Below, one piece after another: positions 31,543 through 40,120 of a DNA stretch of 52,170 bases. Below the pieces are notes generated by a model. It ran no database searches and was not told where the DNA came from. It saw nothing but the letters and a program-made list of their open reading frames with translations. The DNA is from Thermoanaerobacterium thermosulfurigenes (GTDB lineage Bacteria > Bacillota > Thermoanaerobacteria > Thermoanaerobacterales > Thermoanaerobacteraceae). How positions within the stretch are numbered: position 1 is the first letter of the stretch; each line of letters starts with the position of its first letter. The position numbers and the translations under genes were made by a program. The stretch covers positions 1-52,170 of the forward strand of contig NZ_JBPODR010000017.1 of assembly GCF_051201035.1 (NCBI RefSeq), in the 5' to 3' direction.

Positions 31543-32446
31543 ATATGATTGTAGCGCCGTCATTGTCGCACTTTAATTTATAAACGCTACACTCTATGCT
31601 TCTATCTTTGTACACTTTCTTTACGGCTTCCTCCACACGGCTTAAGGCACTTTTATCAACCATAGCCATCATGGTAGGCCCTGCACCGCTTAAAAATGCA
31701 GCATATGCCCCTTTATCCAACGCCTCCTCTATTACGTAGTACATCTCTTTAATGAATTCTTTCCTGTACACTTGATGCAGCATGTCCTGCGAGGCGTATT
31801 TAAGCAAATCATATCTACCTGAGAATATGGACGCCGTAAAAAGGGATGATCTTCCTACGTTAAATACTGCGCTTCTAAATTCGATGATAGACGGCAACAC
31901 GCCTCTTGCCTTTGAAGTCAAAAGCTCTCTTTTAGGGTAAAAGGCTAAAAACGCAATGTGGTCGTCCAACTCTTTTTTTACAAAATAAGTCTTTTTCCCA
32001 TCAAAAGTAGCCACATTGAAGCCGCCGTTTAAAGCAGGAGATACATTGTCAGCATGGCCTTCCATCGATGAGGCTATGTCTAATATTTCATCTCTACTTA
32101 CAGGATTTCCGATTAAGGCATTTGCAGCTACAAGTCCGCCTATTATAGCCGCCGCACTGCTTCCTAAGCCACTTCCCGTCGGAATGCCATTTTTAGACTT
32201 TATGTAAAGCCCATCTACAGAAATATTGGCTTTGTCAAAAATTTTCTTTGCTGCTTTATAAATCAGATTTTCTTCGTTTCGCTCTATATTTAAAATGCCT
32301 TCCCCTTTAACATCAATTTCAAGTTTATGGCCTTTTATCTCCATGTAGATTTCATTGTAAAGATTTAGCGCAATACCCAGGCAGTCAAACCCAGGGCCTA
32401 AGTTAGCTGTAGATGAAGGCACCCTCACGCAGACAGACTTAACCAT
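31541..32446 (-). CDS. thrB: Homoserine kinase ThrB
   Basis: A 301-residue GHMP kinase that phosphorylates homoserine. VRVPSSTANLGPGFD at the N-terminus, the ATP loop PTGSGLGSSAAAIIGG and FLSGAGPTMMAM near the C-terminus are diagnostic. The ATG at 32446 overlaps the thrC stop by 8 nt and has GGAAGGTG about 6 nt upstream. It is the last gene of the ACT-regulator, hom, thrC, thrB operon. Confidence 0.95.
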   Translation of the reverse strand: MVKSVCVRVPSSTANLGPGFDCLGIALNLYNEIYMEIKGHKLEIDVKGEGILNIERNEENLIYKAAKKIFDKANISVDGLYIKSKNGIPTGSGLGSSAAAIIGGLVAANALIGNPVSRDEILDIASSMEGHADNVSPALNGGFNVATFDGKKTYFVKKELDDHIAFLAFYPKRELLTSKARGVLPSIIEFRSAVFNVGRSSLFTASIFSGRYDLLKYASQDMLHQVYRKEFIKEMYYVIEEALDKGAYAAFLSGAGPTMMAMVDKSALSRVEEAVKKVYKDRSIECSVYKLKCDNDGATII

Positions 32447-33497
32447 ATATTGCACCTTCCAATGATTTTAAGTCAGCATCCACCGTCTTTACGCTTTTCC
32501 CGCCTAAGTTTATGGCTGTATCAGGATCTTTAAGCCCGTTTCCTGTCAAGACGCACACGACAGTATCACCCTCTTTGAAAAGACCCTCTCTGTACTTCTT
32601 TATGACGCCTGCAATAGAAGCACATGAAGCAGGTTCTGCAAAAATCCCTTCCCTCTTAGCAAGGTACGAGTACGCCTCTAATATCTCATCGTCCGTCACC
32701 TTGTCTATAAGGCCACCTGATTCGTCCCTTGCAGCGACAGCTTTCTGCCAACTGGCTGGGTTGCCAATTCTTATGGCTGTTGCTATCGTCTCAGGGTGCT
32801 CAAATACCCTATTTTCCACGATAGGGGCTGCGCCTGCCGCTTGAAATCCTATCATCTTAGGCAGACTATCGATCATGCCATTGCGGTAATACTCTTTAAA
32901 GCCCATCCAATACGCCGTAATATTTCCCGCATTGCCAACAGGAAGTGCCAGATAATCAGGAGCCTTCTTAAGCGTATCGCATATTTCAAACGACGATGAT
33001 TTCTGCCCTTCCAACCTGTACGGGTTTATGGAATTTACTACGGTTATAGGGTGCATTTTCGATATCTCCCTCACAAGGTTTAATGCATCATCAAAATTGC
33101 CGTTTATGGCGACGACTTCTGCACCATACGCTATTGCCTGAGCTAATTTTCCTAACGCTATCTTTCCACCTGGAATCAGAACGACGCATTTAAGTCCGGC
33201 TTTTGATGCATAAGCAGCCGCCGATGCGGATGTATTGCCTGTTGATGCACACACGACAGCCTGCGAGCCTTCCTGCTTTGCCATTGATACGGCTACCGTC
33301 ATGCCTCTATCTTTAAAAGAGCCTGTCGGATTTAAACCTTCGTACTTTAAATAGATCTTTAACCCCGGAAAATCCTTCTCGATGTTTTCAGCTTCTATAA
33401 GGGGTGTGTTTCCTTCTTTTAGCGTGATTATATTATCATCGTCTATTTTAGGCATGTATCTTCTATACGACTTTATTATTCCATCCCATTCCATCAT
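32439..33497 (-). CDS. thrC: Threonine synthase ThrC
   Basis: A 352-residue PLP enzyme making threonine from phosphohomoserine. The PLP lysine is in NPTGSFKDRGMTVA, the phosphate-binding loop is PVGNAGNITAYWMG, and ASTGNTSASAAAYA is visible. The start overlaps the hom stop (4 nt), typical of coupled translation. Length fits the short, bacterial-type class. Confidence 0.95.
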   Translation of the reverse strand: MMEWDGIIKSYRRYMPKIDDDNIITLKEGNTPLIEAENIEKDFPGLKIYLKYEGLNPTGSFKDRGMTVAVSMAKQEGSQAVVCASTGNTSASAAAYASKAGLKCVVLIPGGKIALGKLAQAIAYGAEVVAINGNFDDALNLVREISKMHPITVVNSINPYRLEGQKSSSFEICDTLKKAPDYLALPVGNAGNITAYWMGFKEYYRNGMIDSLPKMIGFQAAGAAPIVENRVFEHPETIATAIRIGNPASWQKAVAARDESGGLIDKVTDDEILEAYSYLAKREGIFAEPASCASIAGVIKKYREGLFKEGDTVVCVLTGNGLKDPDTAINLGGKSVKTVDADLKSLEGAIYG

Positions 33498-34753
33498 TCT
33501 TCCCCCTCCACTCTTATTACGCTGGCGACTCTGTCAACCTCTTTTAGCTTTTCTATTTCATCCAATGCCGTAAAAAGATTTTTTGTCAACGCATTGTGGG
33601 TTATAAGGACTATCTCAGCATATTCTCCCAAAACCTCTTTTTGAACGACAGACACTAAGCTTATGCCTTCCTGCCCTAAAACTCCTGTGACTTTGCTCAT
33701 GACACCTGGTTTATCGAGGGCTATTATCCTTATATAGTATTTGGATACTGTATCCACAATGTCTTTCATCGCTGCATCATCGTAGCCGTTTTGAGTAGGT
33801 ATATGATTTGCCACATCGATGACATCAGCTACAACTGCACTGGCTGTAGGCATCATGCCGGCGCCTTGTCCGTAGAACATAAGCCTTCCAACCGCATTGC
33901 CTTCCACGAGAATAGCATTGTAAACGCCGTTTACGCCATTTAGCGGATTTTTCTTTGATATCATGACAGGATGTACCCATGCTTCCAACTTTTCATTTTC
34001 GTCAAGTCTGCCGTACGCTATGAGCTTTATGGTAAAGCCCAATTCATCGGCGTACTTTATGTCTTCTTTTGATATGGTCCTAATTCCTTTTGTGTATATA
34101 TTATCAGGCATAACGTACTTGTTAAATGAAAGTGTACACAGTATAGCCAGCTTCCTTGCAGCATCAAACCCATCCACATCATCTGTGGGATCCAGCTCAG
34201 CATACCCTTTCTGCTGTGCCTCTTTCAATACTCCTTCAAAACTTAGCCCCCTCGACTTCATCTCTGTCAGTATATAGTTGGTGGTTCCATTCAAGATCCC
34301 TTTTATCTCATATATCTTGTTGGCAGCAAGGCAGCTTTTCAATGGCCTTATGATAGGTATGCCACCACCTACTGACGCCTCATAAAGGAGATTTACGTTG
34401 TTTTCACTTGCCAGCTTTATAAGCTCTTTGCCATGTTTTGCGATGACTTCCTTATTGGCTGTAACAACATTTTTACCTCTTAATATGGCTTCTTTCATGT
34501 ACTCCAGTGCTGGGTGCTCTTTCCCCATAACTTCTACTACCACATCTATCTCTGGATCATCTAAGATGTCGTAGGGATCTATGGTTATTTTGCCTTGTGC
34601 CTCTTTGATCCTTTTCTTCTCTGGATCCTTCACAAGTATCTTTTTAATCTCTATCTTCTGGCCAATCTTTTTCTCAATGGCATCCCCATTTTCTTCTATC
34701 AGGTGGACAACACCTGAACCAACAGTTCCAAGCCCCATTAAACCTATCTTCAC
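33494..34753 (-). CDS. hom: Homoserine dehydrogenase Hom with ACT domain
   Basis: A 419-residue enzyme reducing aspartate semialdehyde to homoserine. The NAD(P) motif GLMGLGTVGSGV, the family segment GILNGTTNYIL and the catalytic region ELDPTDDVDGFDAARKL are present. The C-terminal ACT domain (ALDKPGVMSKVTGVLGQEGI) implies threonine feedback. It starts with GTG, with AGAGGAAGGA upstream, 29 nt after the ACT-domain regulator. Confidence 0.96.
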   Translation of the reverse strand: MKIGLMGLGTVGSGVVHLIEENGDAIEKKIGQKIEIKKILVKDPEKKRIKEAQGKITIDPYDILDDPEIDVVVEVMGKEHPALEYMKEAILRGKNVVTANKEVIAKHGKELIKLASENNVNLLYEASVGGGIPIIRPLKSCLAANKIYEIKGILNGTTNYILTEMKSRGLSFEGVLKEAQQKGYAELDPTDDVDGFDAARKLAILCTLSFNKYVMPDNIYTKGIRTISKEDIKYADELGFTIKLIAYGRLDENEKLEAWVHPVMISKKNPLNGVNGVYNAILVEGNAVGRLMFYGQGAGMMPTASAVVADVIDVANHIPTQNGYDDAAMKDIVDTVSKYYIRIIALDKPGVMSKVTGVLGQEGISLVSVVQKEVLGEYAEIVLITHNALTKNLFTALDEIEKLKEVDRVASVIRVEGEE

Positions 34754-34782
34754 AGCAAATTCCTTCCTCTCTAAAACAATAT

Positions 34783-35223
34783 TTATTCACCGAGAATCTC
34801 TACTTTTCTGACACCGTGCTCTTCTTCTATTTTCTCTATAAGCTCCTCGATGCCTTTTACCATGTACTGCGTGTCTATGGATATAGAGACGCTGGCAACG
34901 CCAAGGGACGGCATGCTTTGGTTTATAGTTATTACATTGCCCTTCATCATGGCGATTGCATCCAGTATTGACGACAGTATCCCCGGCATGTGCTCTAACA
35001 AAAGCGAAAGCGTCACTATCTTTCCCTTAGAAAATTTGGAATAAGGAAAAATATAGTTTTTGTACTTGTAAAACGCACTTCTTGATAAGCCTGCCATTTT
35101 TACCGCCTCATTTATGGTCTTAGCTTGCCCTGTCTCCAAAAGCTCTTTCGCCAAGATGGTCTTTTTCAGTGCTTCAGATAGTACTTCTTCCCTTATGATG
35201 TAAAATTTGCTTTCTTCCTGCAA
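34783..35223 (-). CDS. ACT-domain protein with HTH (PheB/ThrR-like)
   Basis: A 146-residue protein with a helix-turn-helix-like N-terminal half (TINEAVKMAGLSRSAFYKYK) and an ACT domain at about 70-146 (GNVITINQSMPSLGVASVSI). The family includes Bacillus PheB, reported as ThrR, a repressor of threonine genes. As the first gene of the hom-thrC-thrB operon it is probably its amino-acid-sensing regulator. The TTG at 35223 is chosen since AGGGGG lies 7 nt upstream; an in-frame TTG at 35241 lies inside or before that site. Confidence 0.85.
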   Translation of the reverse strand: MQEESKFYIIREEVLSEALKKTILAKELLETGQAKTINEAVKMAGLSRSAFYKYKNYIFPYSKFSKGKIVTLSLLLEHMPGILSSILDAIAMMKGNVITINQSMPSLGVASVSISIDTQYMVKGIEELIEKIEEEHGVRKVEILGE

Positions 35224-35424
35224 GGTTCCGCCCCCTTTCAATTATGTATCTATATAGTGTACATATATCCGTGTATTGTGAACATTTTATCACAGCTTCT
35301 TAAAAAAATCAAGTGCAAATTATCTTTTGGACATAAATGTGCCTTAAAAAATTTATAATTTTGTAACGAATTAGCATTTAATTTGTTATATAATATAGGT
35401 AAATGTTTTAAAGGGGAGATGAAG

Positions 35425-36342
35425 TTGAAGAAGTTTTTGATTTTCGCGTGTATTGCCTTGACGCTATTTTTGACTGCTTGTTCTGGCGGTCAATTTAATG
35501 TTTATAATGATGATACGAAATTTTTGCTTAAATACGGCTTTAGCCCCGAAAAAGAATCGCCTTATTTTGATGTGACAATACCAACGGATTGGAAAATCCA
35601 AAGCACATCTATGCCTGTTGGACTTTATTGGACTGAAGTGAATTTTTTGTCGAGAGACATAGGATATAATATAGAAAAGTACAAAGGCAAGACAGTAAAA
35701 GCTGTGATCTACAGGCTTAATGAAAAGCTTCCTGGACAGGGTGAAAGCAGCAAGTACACGTACCCTGTCAATGCAGTCATCTTAAGGGATGGAGAAAATA
35801 TAATAGGGGCATGGCTTGAATTCAACGCATCGACGCCTCTTTCGCTTAAGAAAAATTACATTGAAACACTTACAGAAAGGCCTTGGATAGACTGGGTCGC
35901 ATCCCACGGTTTCCTAAAGCAATTGTCATCTCCATCTACAGACAAGCTTACACCTGAAGAGCTAATATACGCATATTTTAACGGCATAAACAAAGGCGAC
36001 AAAAGCTTAATATATTCAACTCTATCTATCAATATGCTGCACGACATGCTTTACATCAATAGGCCTGCAGGCGTCCTTTACAATACCGATTTTGAGTCAA
36101 ACAGCCTCGAACTAAATACAAAATCTGCAACAGTATTAAGCATAGATGAAAACAAAGGTTACACACCTTCAAAGAATAGAAATATCTACGAAAGCAAAGA
36201 GTACAAAGTGACAGTAAATCTGACATTAAAAAATGAAGATAATACACCTACAAAAAACGGAAGAAACACGTTCTTCTTTATAATAGCAAAGTCAACAAAA
36301 GACTCACCGTGGAAGATAGAATCAATAGGAACAGGGCCATAA
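35425..36342 (+). CDS. Lipoprotein of unknown function
   Basis: A 305-residue lipoprotein: signal peptide FLIFACIALTLFL and lipobox LTAC at about residue 20. The C-terminal half (from LTPEELIYAYFNGINKGD) resembles small NTF2-like or DUF4829-type domains with a conserved SPWKIESIG end. The first half has a possible substrate-binding beta fold but no motif I recognise. TTG at 35425 is preferred because GGGGAG lies 6 nt upstream; ATG at 35419 directly abuts that site. It is transcribed alone, divergent from the threonine operon. Confidence 0.7.
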   Translation: MKKFLIFACIALTLFLTACSGGQFNVYNDDTKFLLKYGFSPEKESPYFDVTIPTDWKIQSTSMPVGLYWTEVNFLSRDIGYNIEKYKGKTVKAVIYRLNEKLPGQGESSKYTYPVNAVILRDGENIIGAWLEFNASTPLSLKKNYIETLTERPWIDWVASHGFLKQLSSPSTDKLTPEELIYAYFNGINKGDKSLIYSTLSINMLHDMLYINRPAGVLYNTDFESNSLELNTKSATVLSIDENKGYTPSKNRNIYESKEYKVTVNLTLKNEDNTPTKNGRNTFFFIIAKSTKDSPWKIESIGTGP

Positions 36343-36352
36343 GGCCCTTTTA
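36334..36352 (+). terminator. Terminator of lipoprotein gene
   Basis: GGGCC pairs with GGCCC around the TAA stop codon, followed by four T and a T-rich run. Confidence 0.6.
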
Positions 36353-37129
36353 TATTTCCACAATGTCGCTTTCTGCATACCTTAATGCCATATTTATTTC
36401 GTAGTCTATGCCCTCTTCCTTAAGCGCATCTACAACCGTCTTGTACGCTATTTCAGGTTTGTTGTTGTTTTGGCTTAGATGTCCTAAGTAGATTTTGCCT
36501 ATCGCCTTAAGCTTTATAAACTTCTTTATGGCCTCTGCCGCATCTTTATTGGAAAGATGTCCATGTGGCGAAAGTATCCTTTTCTTTAAAGGCCATGGGT
36601 ACGTGCCGTTCATCAGCATGTCCACGTCGTGATTTGACTCTAATAGCACTACGTCAGAGTCCATTATGTTCGCTGCCACCCCTCTACTTATATACCCCAA
36701 GTCTGTAGCAATTGTGGCTTTATTCTGACCGCAAAAAAACGAGAAACCTACAGGTTCTGACGCATCGTGGGACTTCTTAAATGGTCGTATCTTTACATCG
36801 CCCAATGTAAAATCTTCGCCCGTCTTGAAAAACCTCTTATTGTGAGGCTCGATATCTCCTATGAAGCTTTCCATAGAAGTCCATGTGGCCTCATTGGCAT
36901 ATATGGGAATATCGTACCTTCGCGACAATATACCAGCACCTTTTATGTGGTCATTGTGCTCATGCGTTATCAAAATTGCTGAGATACTGTGGGGATTTAC
37001 ATCTATGTTTAAAAGGCTTTTTTCTATTGTACTACCGCTTAAACCTGCGTCCACAAGTATATGTACATCTTTATAACCGATATATGCAGCGTTTCCGCTG
37101 CTTCCAGATCTCAGTGAACAGAACCTCAT
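36350..37129 (-). CDS. MBL-fold metallohydrolase (WalJ/YycJ-like)
   Basis: A 259-residue metallo-beta-lactamase-fold protein. The N-terminus RFCSLRSGSSGNAAYIG, the ligand motif ITHEHNDHIKG, and later ESNHD, PHGHLSNKDA and LGHLSQNNN are typical of the YycJ/WalJ group, which have been proposed to act as nucleases or in envelope and replication control. The ATG at 37129 matches family starts but lacks a clear ribosome binding site; a TTG at 37162 with AGAGGA upstream is the alternative. No walRK genes lie nearby. Confidence 0.85.
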   Translation of the reverse strand: MRFCSLRSGSSGNAAYIGYKDVHILVDAGLSGSTIEKSLLNIDVNPHSISAILITHEHNDHIKGAGILSRRYDIPIYANEATWTSMESFIGDIEPHNKRFFKTGEDFTLGDVKIRPFKKSHDASEPVGFSFFCGQNKATIATDLGYISRGVAANIMDSDVVLLESNHDVDMLMNGTYPWPLKKRILSPHGHLSNKDAAEAIKKFIKLKAIGKIYLGHLSQNNNKPEIAYKTVVDALKEEGIDYEINMALRYAESDIVEI

Positions 37130-37241
37130 AAGATACCCAAAAACGGGGCTACCCCCTTCCAAATTTCATAAGTCCTCTAATATTATATAACAAGTAAAAC
37201 CCTTTTTCTATGGCAACTTGAAGAAAGTCTGTTTTCAAGAC

Positions 37242-37374
37242 TTATCAACATGCAAAATGTGAGCAACTTTTTTCACATCACTTCTACAGTCGTTTTTTGT
37301 CTAAATTTAGTGCATCTTTATCCAAACTTTTTAACACAGGACTTATCCACATATTCACATTTACATGTGGATAA
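37242..37374. promoter_or_regulatory. DnaA box cluster
   Basis: TTATCCACA (37343-37351) and its inverted copy TGTGGATAA (37366-37374) are perfect DnaA boxes, within a 10-bp inverted repeat. TTATCAACA (37242-37250) is a one-mismatch box. They lie in a 390-bp gap between divergent genes. No dnaA, rpmH or other origin gene is nearby, so this may be a DnaA-titrating or regulatory site rather than oriC. Confidence 0.6.
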
Positions 37375-37456
37375 CTCGTGGGATAATCACAGGCGAATTA
37401 TTTTAGCTGTTTTCATCTGTAAAATATATTTATTTAAAGATAATATTCCATTTTTA

Positions 37457-37485
37457 TTGATAATAATTATCAATAGTGGTATAAT
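37457..37485 (+). promoter_or_regulatory. korAB promoter with perfect Fur box
   Basis: TTGATA (37457-37462) and TATAAT (37480-37485, preceded by TGG) are 17 nt apart. TGATAATAATTATCA (37458-37472) fully matches the 7-1-7 Fur box consensus known from Bacillus and covers the -35 box. Iron-dependent repression of this operon is therefore likely. Confidence 0.75.
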
Positions 37486-37523
37486 TGAATTACAAGATAT
37501 TGTAAATAAAGGGGGACTAATGT

Positions 37524-39212
37524 ATGGACTACAATGTATTGATCGGCGGTGCTGCCGGTCAGGGAATAGACACCTTGTCATACATAATCGAAAAAGCCTT
37601 GAAAAGATGCGGCTTGTATGTATTTTCCACGAAAGATTACATGTCGCGGGTAAGAGGCGGTCACAATTTCATTCAGGTAAGGTTCGGCGACAAACCGATT
37701 TATTCACATGATGAGAAGTTTGATGCCATAATCGCTCTCGATGAAGACACTGTAAATTTGCACTCTAAAAGTTTGAAACCTTCAGGAAAACTCATCTTAG
37801 ACAAATCCCTTTCAAATAACAGCGCATACATGTCATTTGATTTTAAAGAAGTTGCAAAAGAATGCGGCAATCCCCGTGTTTTAGGCACTGCTGCCGTAGG
37901 CGTACTGCTTAAACTTTTTGGCATTCCATTGGACGTATCTCATACCGTTTTAAACGATGAATTCAAAGGCGATGTGTTAAACGCAAATATAAAGGCTATC
38001 GACGCTGGCTACAGCATGGCAAAGCAGATTTTTAACGTGCCGCTTGGAAAAAAGGATGACAACATCTACATAAGCGGCAATGAAGCTATCGCATTGGGAG
38101 CTATCGCTGCAGGAGTCAAATTTTACTCAGGATACCCTATGACGCCATCTACCAGCGTCATGACCTACATCGCTAAGAAATCGCATGATGCAGGCATAGT
38201 AGTTGAGCAAGTAGAAGATGAGATATCTGCCATAAACATGGCATTAGGAGCCTCCTACGCCGGAGTAAGGGCCATGACAGGAAGCTCAGGTGGAGGATTT
38301 GCGCTGATGGTGGAAGGCATAAGCTTAGCAGGAATAACAGAAATCCCCATCGTCATAACGGAAGTTCAAAGGCCGGGACCTGCCACGGGCTTTCCGACAA
38401 GGACGGAGCAAGGGGATCTAAGGTTCATAATCCATTCAGGCCACGGTGAATTTCCAAAGATGGTGATATCATTGAGAAACCCTGAAGATGCATTTTATCA
38501 GACTGCAAGGGCATTTAACATAGCAGACAAGTACCAGGTACCTGTCATACTTGTAAGCGACCAGTACCTGGCAGATTCAGGTGTGACTGTAAAGCCTTTT
38601 GATTTTACTAAGATAAAGATAGAAAGGTATATATCAGGCGATGAAGCATTGGAAAATGGCGTGTATAAGCGGTACAAACTGACAGAAAGCGGCATATCAC
38701 CAAGGATAATACCAGGCAAAGTAGAGGGTGCTACAGTCCTTATAGATAGCGATGAACACGATGAATTTGGCCACATTACAGAGTCACAGGATGTAAGGGT
38801 AAAGATGGTAAATAAGAGGATGAAAAAATTTAAGCTATTAAAAGAAGAAATTCAAGAGCCTCTATTTATGGGTGCTGAAAATCCTGATGTACTCATAACC
38901 TGCTGGGGTTCAACGTACGGTCCTGTAAAAGAAGCAGTAGACATGCTTTTAAAGGATGGAATGTCAGTAGGAGCATTATCTTTCGGCGATATATGGCCAT
39001 TTCCTACAAAACTTTTAAAAAAGTACGGAAAATTTGCAAAGATGATAATTGATGTTGAGCAAAATGCCACAGCACAGCTTGACAGCCTCATGAGAGAAAA
39101 CGCCCTTATAAAGGCTGATGAACACATACTTAAATACGATGGTCGCATGATGAGCTCCAAATACATCTACGACAAAGTGAGAGAAATGACAAAATCGTCA
39201 AGCTTGTATTAA
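37524..39212 (+). CDS. 2-oxoacid:ferredoxin oxidoreductase, fused gamma-alpha subunit
   Basis: A 562-residue subunit. Residues 1-175 are the gamma domain (VLIGGAAGQGIDTL, SRVRGGHNFIQVRFG); residues about 190-560 are the alpha part (SGNEAIALGAIAAGVKFYSGYPMTPST, EDEISAINMALGASYAG, GPATGFPTRTEQGDL). With the beta subunit it oxidises a 2-oxoacid (2-oxoglutarate or a similar acid) with CoA, giving reduced ferredoxin. AAGGGGGA precedes the ATG. It is the first gene of a two-gene operon; the acid used cannot be decided from sequence. Confidence 0.92.
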   Translation: MDYNVLIGGAAGQGIDTLSYIIEKALKRCGLYVFSTKDYMSRVRGGHNFIQVRFGDKPIYSHDEKFDAIIALDEDTVNLHSKSLKPSGKLILDKSLSNNSAYMSFDFKEVAKECGNPRVLGTAAVGVLLKLFGIPLDVSHTVLNDEFKGDVLNANIKAIDAGYSMAKQIFNVPLGKKDDNIYISGNEAIALGAIAAGVKFYSGYPMTPSTSVMTYIAKKSHDAGIVVEQVEDEISAINMALGASYAGVRAMTGSSGGGFALMVEGISLAGITEIPIVITEVQRPGPATGFPTRTEQGDLRFIIHSGHGEFPKMVISLRNPEDAFYQTARAFNIADKYQVPVILVSDQYLADSGVTVKPFDFTKIKIERYISGDEALENGVYKRYKLTESGISPRIIPGKVEGATVLIDSDEHDEFGHITESQDVRVKMVNKRMKKFKLLKEEIQEPLFMGAENPDVLITCWGSTYGPVKEAVDMLLKDGMSVGALSFGDIWPFPTKLLKKYGKFAKMIIDVEQNATAQLDSLMRENALIKADEHILKYDGRMMSSKYIYDKVREMTKSSSLY

Positions 39213-39232
39213 ATTGAGAAAGGGATGATTTA

Positions 39233-40081
39233 ATGAATACCGCATTTGAAACCTATGAAACGGCGTGGTGCCCTGGATGTGGAAACTTCGGTATACTTAA
39301 TGCTTTAAAGGACGCCCTTACTGAGCTTGGTCTAAAACCCCATCAAGTTGTGATAGCATCAGGAATAGGACAAGCCGCAAAGATGCCTCACTACATAAGC
39401 GTAAATGGATTTAATGGACTTCACGGAAGGGCTTTGCCTCCTGCAACAGCCATAAACATCGTAAACAAAGACCTTAAAGTGATAATAGACTCTGGAGATG
39501 GGGATACGTACGGCGAAGGCGGAAACCACTTTATACACGCAATTAGGAGAAACGCAAACATCGCCCACTTCGTCCACGACAACCAAATATACGGCTTGAC
39601 AAAAGGTCAAGCATCACCTACGACAGCAAAAGGGCAAAAGACAAGTTTGCAGTTTGACGGCGTAATCTTAGATCCTGTAAAGCCAATAAAGCTGGCCCTT
39701 ACAATGGGAGCTGGATTTGTAGCAAGAAGCTTTTCTGGAAATTATGAACATCTTAAGAAGATGATGAAAGAAGCCATAATGTACGACGGATATGCTCTTT
39801 TAGACATCTTCCAGCCATGTGTTACATTTAACAGGGTAAATACGTTTAAATGGTACAATGACAGGGTGTATGAGCTTCCAGATGACTACGACTACACCGA
39901 TTTAGACAATGCCTTCAAAGTAGCTGATGAATGGGGCGACAGGATACCGATAGGCATAATATACAAGGTAAAAAAACCTACGTATATCGACAATATAGGC
40001 TTTTTAAAAGATGGTCCACCATTGGTAGATGCTAAATTGGACCCGATGATGGCAGAAAAATACTTAGATGACTTTCGATAA
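39233..40081 (+). CDS. 2-oxoacid:ferredoxin oxidoreductase, beta subunit
   Basis: A 282-residue TPP-binding subunit. WCPGCGNFGIL holds cluster-ligand Cys residues, GIGQAAKMPHY and the TPP motif SGDGDTYGEGGNHF follow, and NIAHFVHDNQIYGLTKGQASPTT is typical of the KorB group. It lies 20 nt downstream of the alpha subunit gene, and a strong terminator follows. No separate ferredoxin-like delta subunit gene is present. Confidence 0.93.
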   Translation: MNTAFETYETAWCPGCGNFGILNALKDALTELGLKPHQVVIASGIGQAAKMPHYISVNGFNGLHGRALPPATAINIVNKDLKVIIDSGDGDTYGEGGNHFIHAIRRNANIAHFVHDNQIYGLTKGQASPTTAKGQKTSLQFDGVILDPVKPIKLALTMGAGFVARSFSGNYEHLKKMMKEAIMYDGYALLDIFQPCVTFNRVNTFKWYNDRVYELPDDYDYTDLDNAFKVADEWGDRIPIGIIYKVKKPTYIDNIGFLKDGPPLVDAKLDPMMAEKYLDDFR

Positions 40082-40088
40082 AAAGTTA

Positions 40089-40119
40089 GGGAACCATCCA
40101 TTTGGATAGTTCCCTTTTT
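40089..40119. terminator. Terminator between korB and ABC exporter
   Basis: GGGAAC-C-ATCC pairs with GGAT-A-GTTCCC with one mismatch, with a T-run on the plus strand and an A-run on the other side, so it can serve both convergent operons. Confidence 0.8.
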
Positions 40120-40120
40120 A

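Noticed and set aside
37242..37374. Chromosomal origin oriC
   Set aside because: DnaA boxes are present, but no dnaA, dnaN, rpmH or parAB gene and no clear AT-rich unwinding repeats lie nearby.
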